Positions 1 to 5,781 of a DNA stretch of 16,498 nt are shown here, piece by piece; the first letter of the stretch is position 1; every line of letters starts with the position of its first letter. A model generated the notes under the pieces. It was not told the DNA's origin. It saw only the letters and a program-made list of their open reading frames with translations, and ran no database searches. Both the position numbers and the translations under genes were made by a program. Source of the stretch: JAIQFL01 sp035295745 (GTDB taxonomy: Bacteria > Acidobacteriota > Terriglobia > Bryobacterales > Bryobacteraceae); contig DATGIL010000058.1 of NCBI GenBank assembly GCA_035295745.1, forward strand, positions 1 through 16,498. Reading direction: 5' to 3'.

Positions 1-4
1 GGTA

Positions 5-49
5 GTGACCGGCGTGAGTGGTAACAGAAACGCCGATGAGATTGGTGAC
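5..49 (-). repeat. Tandem 24-base repeat pair, IS21-type end (left)
   Basis: Read on the minus strand, GTCACC begins at 49 and GTTACC at 25, giving two diverged units with a 24-base period. The segments at 5-15 and 16-27 recur exactly, in reverse complement, at 226-236 and 238-249. Multiple terminal repeats beginning TGTTACC with this spacing are typical of IS21/IstA-type transposon ends as I remember them. No transposase gene is in the window, so the assignment to that family is tentative. Confidence 0.4.
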
Positions 50-104
50 GATCGGATCCGCACCATCCAGGTGGCACTTCAGGGGTCGGCAGTCTACTGG
101 CCTC

Positions 105-123
105 TTGGGGGCTCTGCCCCCAA
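105..123. repeat. GC-rich hairpin in G/C-run block
   Basis: TTGGGGGC at 105-112 is the exact reverse complement of GCCCCCAA at 116-123, separated by three bases, so it can form an 8-bp stem. It continues into a C5 run and CCCGGG. Short G/C-run hairpins of this type are commonly dispersed between genes in high-GC soil bacteria. No T-tract follows on either strand, so it is recorded as a repeat-like hairpin and not as a terminator. Confidence 0.4.
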
Positions 124-214
124 ACCCCCGGGATTTAACGCCTTAGTGCCAAGATGTTCTGACTCGGACTATAAGGTGCCTCCGGAGCCCTACCGGTCGG
201 CCGACCGCAATCAA

Positions 215-262
215 TGTTACCGATCACGCCGGTCACCCTGTTACCACTCCTTCCGACACCTC
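215..262 (+). repeat. Tandem 24-base repeat pair, IS21-type end (right)
   Basis: TGTTACC occurs at 215-221 and again at 239-245, two units 24 bases apart. The segments at 226-236 and 238-249 are exact reverse complements of 5-15 and 16-27, so this is the same repeat family in opposite orientation. The two pairs read away from each other. They would therefore be ends of two elements, or of a remnant, rather than the two inward-reading ends of one intact short element. Confidence 0.4.
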
Positions 263-341
263 AAGGCCTCCAGCGCGAAGGTTGTCTTTGAACATTAGTA
301 GGTCGGTGTCTGGTCTTGGTTGATGATCAATTGTTCATGCG

Positions 342-358
342 GCGGGCGCGGAGCCCGC
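342..358. repeat. Short GC hairpin downstream of glmM
   Basis: GCGGGC at 342-347 pairs perfectly with GCCCGC at 353-358 across a 5-base loop. It lies about 75 bases past the glmM stop codon in the direction of glmM transcription. It could slow polymerase or stabilise the 3' end of the operon transcript. There is no U-tract on the minus strand, so a terminator call is not supported. Confidence 0.3.
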
Positions 359-433
359 TACACTGATACATGCGCGGATCGGACCGGGAATCGATCAACG
401 GTTTCTGCTGCTCGGACGGGGACGCCAAGTAGC

Positions 434-1777
434 TCACGCCCCCATTTCGCGCCGGATGGTGTCGGCAATGCTCTCGCTGTAGCGCACTACGTCCGCCTCG
501 TCCTGGCCTTCGACCATCACGCGCGCCAAAGGCTCGGTTCCCGAGAATCGCACCAGGACCCGGCCGGTGCCCGCGAACGCGTCTTCCACACGCTTGATCT
601 CTTGCGCGATCAACGGCACCTCGGTTAATGCCTTCTTTTCACGAACGCGCACATTCACCAGTCTTTGCGGATAGACCTTGAGATCAGCTGTTAGTTCATC
701 GAGGCCCTTGCCTGCCTGTCGCGCGATTTCGAACATCCGGAGCGCGGTAAGCATGCCGTCGCCGGTGGTGGCGTACTGGCGGAAAATGACGTGGCCGGAC
801 TGTTCGCCGCCAAGCGTGGCTCCCCGCCGCTCCATCTCTTCCAGCACATACTTGTCGCCTACGGGAGTGCGCACCATTTGGATGCCGTCCCGTTCGCAGG
901 CCTTTTCCAGGCCGAGGTTCGCCATCACGGTAGAGACTACAGTGTCGCCCGCAAGCCGGCCCGCGGACTTCATGGCGCGCGCACAGGCTAGCAGGACGGC
1001 GTCTCCATCCACGATCTTTCCGCTCTTGGCGACGAAGATGGCGCGATCGGCATCGCCATCGAAGGCGACGCCGAAATCCTGGCCGCCCTCGAGAACCGCT
1101 GCACGCAGCTTCTCCAGATGCAGAGCGCCGCAGTCCAGGTTGATGTTGCGGCCGTCCGGCTCCGTCGAGAGAGTCGTGACCTCGGCCCCCAGGCGGCGGA
1201 ATAGCTCGGGAGCGAGGCCGCACGAAGCTCCATTGCCGCAATCGATCGCCAGTTTCATTCCGTCGAAACGAAGGCTTACGGTGGAGATCAGAAAGTCCAG
1301 ATATTGGTGGGCGAGCGAGGCATCGGTGGCTACGGGCTTTGCGGTCACCGCCGGAGAGCTCTGCGATACCTGAAAAATCTCCTGCTCGATGTCGTGCTCT
1401 TCCGCATCGGGCAGCTTAAATCCGCTATGGCCAAATACCTTGATGCCGTTATCGCGATAAGGGTTGTGCGATGCCGAAATCATGACGCCGGCTTGAAACG
1501 GGCCCGTCCGCGTGACGTATGCCACTCCCGGTGTGGTGATGATGCCCGCATAGCGCACCGCCACTCCGCAACTATCCAACCCGCCGGCGACTGTCTCCGC
1601 GATCCAGGGTCCTGACTCGCGAGTGTCTGCGCCGATGAGAACTTCCGGCGCGGCCGCGCCGCTCCGCATGATGTCGTGGCCCAACGCTACGCCGAAGGCG
1701 TACACCGTCCCCCGATCGAGCGGGTATTCACCCGCGACGCCCCGTATCCCGTCTGTTCCGAATAGCTCTTTTCCCAA
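434..1777 (-). CDS. glmM: Phosphoglucosamine mutase GlmM
   Basis: It converts glucosamine-6-phosphate to glucosamine-1-phosphate, feeding cytoplasmic UDP-GlcNAc synthesis for peptidoglycan and lipopolysaccharide. The 447-residue length is normal for the family. It opens with the family signature FGTDGIRG (residues 6-13). The phosphoserine loop SASHNP is at 101-106, with Ser103 the catalytic serine. The metal-binding DGDADR is at 240-245, the sugar-binding GEQSGH at 324-329 and the phosphate-binding RFSGTEP at 410-416. The start codon is TTG at 1777, chosen because it gives the family N-terminus and has a G-rich ribosome-binding site (GGGGGA) about 6 bases upstream. It is the last gene of the cdaA-cdaR-glmM operon, 22 bases after cdaR. 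In Firmicutes, GlmM binds CdaA and lowers its cyclase activity; the same pairing here is an inference. Confidence 0.97.
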   Translation of the reverse strand: MGKELFGTDGIRGVAGEYPLDRGTVYAFGVALGHDIMRSGAAAPEVLIGADTRESGPWIAETVAGGLDSCGVAVRYAGIITTPGVAYVTRTGPFQAGVMISASHNPYRDNGIKVFGHSGFKLPDAEEHDIEQEIFQVSQSSPAVTAKPVATDASLAHQYLDFLISTVSLRFDGMKLAIDCGNGASCGLAPELFRRLGAEVTTLSTEPDGRNINLDCGALHLEKLRAAVLEGGQDFGVAFDGDADRAIFVAKSGKIVDGDAVLLACARAMKSAGRLAGDTVVSTVMANLGLEKACERDGIQMVRTPVGDKYVLEEMERRGATLGGEQSGHVIFRQYATTGDGMLTALRMFEIARQAGKGLDELTADLKVYPQRLVNVRVREKKALTEVPLIAQEIKRVEDAFAGTGRVLVRFSGTEPLARVMVEGQDEADVVRYSESIADTIRREMGA

Positions 1778-1799
1778 CTGTGTCCCCCGAATTTTTCGA

Positions 1800-2471
1800 C
1801 TACCGCTTCTTCATGTTTACTGTGACGACCACCTGCGGGGAGGAGACGAAACGAACATACGGATCCTCCACGAAGGCGTTCACCCGAAAATCCAACGAGC
1901 CTACCACGGATGAGACATCCACCGGGTCGGTCACTACCTCCGTAATCCGGGAGACTCTGCCCGCGGGACCTTCTATCCGCAGATCGGCAGGCTGCACGGA
2001 ATCTCTGTCGAGGACGTACCCGTTGACTCCCTGGCCGATCACTCGCGCGCGAACCGGGACCAGGCGCGTCATCCGCCGGTCGAATTCGAAGCGAGCTTCC
2101 GAAGGATTGGCGCGGACCAGACGGACCCCTCGCGGCAGCTTCACGTTACCGACGATGGGAAAGGTGTGGATTCCCGGGCGCATTCCACTCATATCCAGGA
2201 TCACGGCGGGGTGGATCATGCCCTCGCCCAAACCTCGCAATTCACCCGAAGGGCCTCGCAATTCGAGGACCACCTGGCTTACCGGCTCGGCACTGATCTC
2301 GAGCTCATCGGGCAAGTTGCGGTACTCGAGCGGAACGGTGGCCAAGGTGCCCAATTCGGGCTCGCTAGCCACCATGGCCCACAGCACCACGGCTACAGCT
2401 AGCGAAAGGAGCTTCCAGCCCAGGTTCTCGATCGCCAGCCTCTGGAGGAACCGCAGCGATTTGCCGATCAC
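1800..2471 (-). CDS. cdaR: YbbR-domain protein CdaR, regulator of CdaA
   Basis: This is a 223-residue membrane-anchored protein. A short basic cytoplasmic N-terminus is followed by one membrane helix at about 20-36 (NLGWKLLSLAVAVVLW lies at 16-31, typical of YbbR proteins). An extracytoplasmic beta-rich part follows, with about two YbbR repeats. In Firmicutes, CdaR binds the diadenylate cyclase CdaA and modulates c-di-AMP synthesis, and many homologues carry three or four repeats, so this one is short. The start is GTG at 2471, and its first four bases GTGA overlap the cdaA stop, which implies translational coupling. Identification rests on the N-terminal helix motif, the repeat pattern and position between cdaA and glmM. 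Sequence outside the helix is weakly conserved in this family. Confidence 0.88.
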   Translation of the reverse strand: MIGKSLRFLQRLAIENLGWKLLSLAVAVVLWAMVASEPELGTLATVPLEYRNLPDELEISAEPVSQVVLELRGPSGELRGLGEGMIHPAVILDMSGMRPGIHTFPIVGNVKLPRGVRLVRANPSEARFEFDRRMTRLVPVRARVIGQGVNGYVLDRDSVQPADLRIEGPAGRVSRITEVVTDPVDVSSVVGSLDFRVNAFVEDPYVRFVSSPQVVVTVNMKKR

Positions 2472-3337
2472 GGTTTCACCCGATCGGCGGCACGCGGTTC
2501 GGCGGGTACGGGATGTCCGTCATGGGCCATGGGAATATCGGCCGCGAATTCATCAATATGGATAGTGGCCGGACGAAGCACCTCGAAGTGGCGATTGATG
2601 CGCTCCGCAGTTTCGGCGGGAGTGAGGCCTTGGGCCAGTTCGCCGAAGGCTGCAATGGAGATCCTGCCGGTCTCTTCGGAGACCACCAGGGAGAGGCAGT
2701 CTGTCTCTTCGGTGATCCCGATGGCGGCACGGTGGCGCGTACCGAGTTTACCGGAGAGCTGCGGGTTGGTAGTGAGCGGCAGAAAGCATGCCGCAGCCGC
2801 GATGCGGTCCTTCTGGACGATCACGGCCCCATCGTGGAGAGGAAGGCCCGGCTGGAAGATCGAGAGCAAGAGGTCGCGCGAGATGAGGGATTCCAATCGC
2901 ACGCCGCTTTCGACGAAAGTGCGGAGTCCGATGTCGCGCTCCATGACGATCAAGGCTCCGATCTTCTGGGCCGCCAGGACTTCCACGGCCAACAGGATCT
3001 CGCTGGCCGACTCGGGGGCGCGGAAGCCGCCGCCGAAGCCCCACCACCGCTTGCGTCCGAGACGGGCGAGTGTACGGCGGATCTCCGATTGAAATAAGAC
3101 GATGACGGCAAGGCCGAGGTAGGGCACGATGAAGGCGAGCAGCGATCGAAGGGCTTCCAGGCCAGTCCATGCCGCGACGGCATAGAGCAATACGAGGATC
3201 AAAATGCCGATCAGGATGTGGCCGGCGCGGGTGCCGCGTACCACCATGAGGGCTTGATACACGAGGAACGCCACCACCAGGATATCGATGATTCCGGTGA
3301 GTCCTAACTCCGGCAAAGATGAAAGAAGACGCGGCAT
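2468..3337 (-). CDS. cdaA: Membrane diadenylate cyclase CdaA
   Basis: It condenses two ATP into cyclic di-AMP, a second messenger controlling potassium and osmotic balance and the cell wall. Three membrane helices lie at about 14-33, 39-57 and 66-82, followed by a cytoplasmic DAC (DisA_N) domain. The catalytic DGA is at 169-171 (in LHDGAVIV) and RHR at 201-203 (in GTRHRAAIGI). With this start the product is 289 residues, close to the roughly 270 of characterised CdaA proteins. The frame stays open upstream to 3583, but that extension translates a G-rich repeat and has no family counterpart, so ATG at 3337 was chosen. A GAGG stands some 17 bases upstream, a poor ribosome-binding site. It is the first gene of an operon with cdaR (4-base overlap) and glmM, the classic order in Firmicutes. 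Confidence 0.95.
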   Translation of the reverse strand: MPRLLSSLPELGLTGIIDILVVAFLVYQALMVVRGTRAGHILIGILILVLLYAVAAWTGLEALRSLLAFIVPYLGLAVIVLFQSEIRRTLARLGRKRWWGFGGGFRAPESASEILLAVEVLAAQKIGALIVMERDIGLRTFVESGVRLESLISRDLLLSIFQPGLPLHDGAVIVQKDRIAAAACFLPLTTNPQLSGKLGTRHRAAIGITEETDCLSLVVSEETGRISIAAFGELAQGLTPAETAERINRHFEVLRPATIHIDEFAADIPMAHDGHPVPAEPRAADRVKP

Positions 3338-3627
3338 CGCAGTGGCGGTATCGCCTCGAAAAACTAGTGTAGCTCGCTTGCTCGCTTCGCTCGCAGGGTT
3401 GAGGGGTTTGGGGTTGGGAGAAGAAGCTCCCTTCGCTCGCGGGGTTGGAGTCTCCCCTTCTGAGCGGTCGAGGAGCCCCATGTCCCCAGGCAGCTTTGTG
3501 AAGCTTTCCCCGACATCCGGCCTCGCCGCGCGCGAAGCAAGCTCTTCCCCAACCCCTAAGCCCCAACCCCCAACTCCTAACACTTGATCCCCAACCCCGC
3601 GAGCGTAGTGAGCCTTACAATTGGAAT
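3338..3627. repeat. G-rich inverted-repeat element between cdaA and ribBA
   Basis: This divergent intergenic region is mostly repetitive. CTTCGCTCGCAGGGTT at 3385-3400 recurs with one change at 3431-3446. The 15 bases at 3434-3448 have an exact reverse complement at 3591-3605. G-tracts at 3396-3398, 3403-3406, 3410-3413 and 3416-3418 meet the pattern of a plus-strand G-quadruplex. C-tracts at 3547-3550, 3553-3556, 3561-3564 and 3567-3571 give one on the minus strand. The heptamer-like CCCCAAC units match the insert inside addA at about 7265-7321. Promoters for cdaA and ribBA must lie in or near it, but no -35/-10 pair with good spacing was found. TACAAT at 3616-3621 is too close to the ribBA start to be convincing. 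Confidence 0.7.
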
Positions 3628-4803
3628 ATGTCTTTTGTGTCGGTTCCCGAAGCCATCGAAGAGATTCGTGCGGGGCGCATCCTGATCGTCGTCGATGATG
3701 AGGATCGCGAGAATGAAGGCGACCTTACGATTGCAGCGGAGAAGGTAACGCCCGAGATCATCAATTTCATGGCGACGCACGGGCGCGGCCTGATCTGTCT
3801 GCCGCTCACGGCGGAACGGTGCGACTATCTGCGGCTGCCGTTGATGAGTCCACGCAATACTTCGAATTTCGGAACCGCCTTTTGCGAGTCGATCGACGCG
3901 CTCGAAGGCGTCACGACTGGCATCTCCGCCGCCGACCGTACTTGCACCATCTTGAAAGCTATCGATCCGGATTGCCGTCCCGGAGATTTGGCGCGTCCCG
4001 GGCACATTTTCCCATTGCGGGCGCGAGAGGGCGGCGTGCTGGTTCGTGCCGGACAGACCGAGGCCTCGGTGGACCTGTCGCGCCTCGCCGGGTTGGCGCC
4101 GGCGGGCGTGATCTGCGAAATCATGAACGAAGACGGCACCATGGCGCGGGTCCCGCAACTGCGGGAGTTCTGCGCGCGCCACGGCCTGAAGATGATGTCG
4201 GTGGCCGACCTGATCCGCTATCGCATGAAGAACGAGAAGTTCGTGCGCCGGGTGGCGGAGGGCTGCGTCCAGACCGAATTCGGCGAATTCCGGACGATTG
4301 CCTATGCGAGCGATCTGAATCCCGAGTACCATCTGGCGCTGGTGCGCGGCGAGGTTGCCGGCCAGGAAAGCGTACTGGTTCGCATGCATTCGCGATGCCT
4401 CTACGGGGACGTTTTTGGCTCGACGGCCTGCGACTGCGCGGGCCTGGTGCGCAATTCTTTGCGCACCATTGCGGAACACGGCATGGGGGTGTTGGTTTAT
4501 TTACACGAAACGGGCCCCGGATTTCGAGTGGAGCGCGACCCGGCGGGCCGCCCCCGGATGGCGTCGCACGGCCGTGAGTTCATGCACTACAAAGGGGAAG
4601 ACGGGCAGCGTCAGCTTCAGCACGAACACGGAATTGGCGCCCAAATTCTGTCGGATCTCGGGTTGCACACCATCCGGCTGCTTACGAACCATCCCCGGAA
4701 GATCGTCGCACTGGAGGGGTTTGGGATCGAAATTGTCGACCAATTGCCGGTTTCGGGCGCCGGCGATGCGGCGCCGCAGGCTAAGACTGAAACCTTGCGT
4801 TAA
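3628..4803 (+). CDS. ribBA: RibBA-type DHBP synthase with degenerate GTP cyclohydrolase II domain
   Basis: Residues 1-205 are 3,4-dihydroxy-2-butanone-4-phosphate synthase (RibB), which makes the four-carbon riboflavin precursor from ribulose-5-phosphate. The acidic DDEDRENEGD is at 23-32, GHIFPL at 125-130, GQTEASVDL at 142-150 and CEIMNEDGT at 163-171. Residues about 215-375 resemble GTP cyclohydrolase II. The zinc-binding cysteines (C257, C268, C270 in CLYGDVFGSTACDC) and LLTNHPRKI (351-359) remain. The segment that normally reads QEGRGIGL and then DxRDYGIGAQ is replaced by ETGPGFRVE and LQHEHGIGAQ. The Asp/Arg pair equivalent to E. coli RibA Asp126/Arg128 is therefore not seen. This resembles the RibBX variant, in which the second domain lacks cyclohydrolase activity. 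The ATG has GGA five bases upstream. The next gene starts 30 bases downstream. Confidence 0.9.
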   Translation: MSFVSVPEAIEEIRAGRILIVVDDEDRENEGDLTIAAEKVTPEIINFMATHGRGLICLPLTAERCDYLRLPLMSPRNTSNFGTAFCESIDALEGVTTGISAADRTCTILKAIDPDCRPGDLARPGHIFPLRAREGGVLVRAGQTEASVDLSRLAGLAPAGVICEIMNEDGTMARVPQLREFCARHGLKMMSVADLIRYRMKNEKFVRRVAEGCVQTEFGEFRTIAYASDLNPEYHLALVRGEVAGQESVLVRMHSRCLYGDVFGSTACDCAGLVRNSLRTIAEHGMGVLVYLHETGPGFRVERDPAGRPRMASHGREFMHYKGEDGQRQLQHEHGIGAQILSDLGLHTIRLLTNHPRKIVALEGFGIEIVDQLPVSGAGDAAPQAKTETLR

Positions 4804-4833
4804 TATTGGAGCTGGCCCTTCGTCCAGGATGTT

Positions 4834-5781
4834 ATGAACGCACGAATTCTTACCACTTCGACACTTGCCCTTGCGGTTGTGGCTGTGCTGCCCGCCAATG
4901 CCGCCGACCCGCAGCTTTTGAACCTGGTGATGCCCGACGCCAAGGTATTGGTGGGTGTCAACGTGGACCAGGCCAAAACGTCGCCTTTTGGCCAGTACGT
5001 GCTCTCCCAGATGCAAACTCAGGACCAGGAGATGAAGAAACTGGAATCGCAGACCGGTTTCGATCCGACGCGCGATGTGCACGAGCTGCTGGTAGCGACG
5101 AGCGCGGTGGGCAATAGTGCGAGCAACGATCAAACCGGCCTGTTTCTGGCGCGTGGTTCGTTCGATGCGGCTAAGGTGACTGCCGCGGCAACGGCCGATC
5201 AGGCGATTACCGAAAATTACAAGGGCGTCACCATCATTGAAGATCCGAAGGGCACTCACGGCGTCGCTTTCCTGAGTCCGACACTGGCGATTGGCGGGGA
5301 TATCGCCAATGTGAAGAGCGCCATCGACCGGCAGGCGGGCGGCCCCACGATTTCCGCGGCGCTGATGACGCAGGTTAATCAGTGGAGCAACAGCCAGGAC
5401 GCGTGGCTGGTGTCCATCGTGCCGCCTTCGACGCTGCATGCACCAGCGACAGCCCCGAATGTTCCCGGCCTGAACGGGACCGGCGCCTTCAACACGGTCC
5501 AGTCGGCCGCGGGCGGCGTCAAGTTTGGCTCGCTCGTGGTGGTCACGGGCCAGGCGCAATCGGACAATGCGCAGGATGCGCAGCAGATGGGCGATGCGAT
5601 CAAGATGCTGGGGATGCTGGCGCAGATGCAGGCGCAGAAAGACCCGGCCGCTTCTGCACTGGCTCAGTCGCTGCAAGTTACTACCTCGGGCAGCACGGTG
5701 AATGTGTCGATCAGCATGCCGCAGGACCAGCTTCAGCAACTGCTGAAGCCCAAGCCGAACGTGCGCCGCGCCGTCAGATAG
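4834..5781 (+). CDS. Secreted protein of unknown function
   Basis: I do not recognise this 315-residue protein. It starts with a clear Sec signal peptide: basic start MNAR, hydrophobic stretch at about 5-18, and a likely cleavage after PANA (about residue 23), so the mature chain is periplasmic or exported. The mature part is rich in Ala, Gln, Thr and Ser with few cysteines, no membrane helix and no visible catalytic motif. A GTDPT-like substrate site or metal site is not apparent. A Gln/Met-rich, probably helical segment lies at about 244-285, and the C-terminus is basic (PKPNVRRAVR). ATG at 4834 has AGGA at 4826-4829, four bases upstream. It sits 30 bases after ribBA with no terminator between, so cotranscription is likely. 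Its stop overlaps the convergent addA stop by 8 bases. A functional link to riboflavin is not implied by the sequence. Confidence 0.85.
   Translation: MNARILTTSTLALAVVAVLPANAADPQLLNLVMPDAKVLVGVNVDQAKTSPFGQYVLSQMQTQDQEMKKLESQTGFDPTRDVHELLVATSAVGNSASNDQTGLFLARGSFDAAKVTAAATADQAITENYKGVTIIEDPKGTHGVAFLSPTLAIGGDIANVKSAIDRQAGGPTISAALMTQVNQWSNSQDAWLVSIVPPSTLHAPATAPNVPGLNGTGAFNTVQSAAGGVKFGSLVVVTGQAQSDNAQDAQQMGDAIKMLGMLAQMQAQKDPAASALAQSLQVTTSGSTVNVSISMPQDQLQQLLKPKPNVRRAVR

Larger units (their letters stand above)
1..433. other. Non-coding region downstream of glmM
   Basis: No convincing gene is seen here; the open frames have no recognisable composition or start signals. The region holds two short repeat pairs with a 24-base period in opposite orientation (about 5-49 and 215-260), a hairpin of 8 paired bases at 105-123 within a G/C-run block, a 14-base perfect palindrome at 194-207, and a second hairpin at 342-358. 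The hairpins are not followed by T-runs on the minus strand, so none is a clear intrinsic terminator for glmM. The mix looks like transposon debris plus dispersed GC-rich repeats. Confidence 0.6.

Noticed and set aside
678..1373. 231-residue open frame antisense to glmM
   Set aside because: It is a Ser/Arg/Pro-rich shadow of the conserved mutase in a GC-rich genome.
3338..3583. N-terminal extension of cdaA by 82 residues
   Set aside because: It translates the G-rich repeat element, has no counterpart in CdaA proteins, and the family N-terminus with its first membrane helix starts at the ATG at 3337.
3577..4479. 300-residue open frame antisense to ribBA
   Set aside because: It is the complement of a strongly conserved gene, with shadow-like His/Arg/Gln-rich composition and no recognisable motif.
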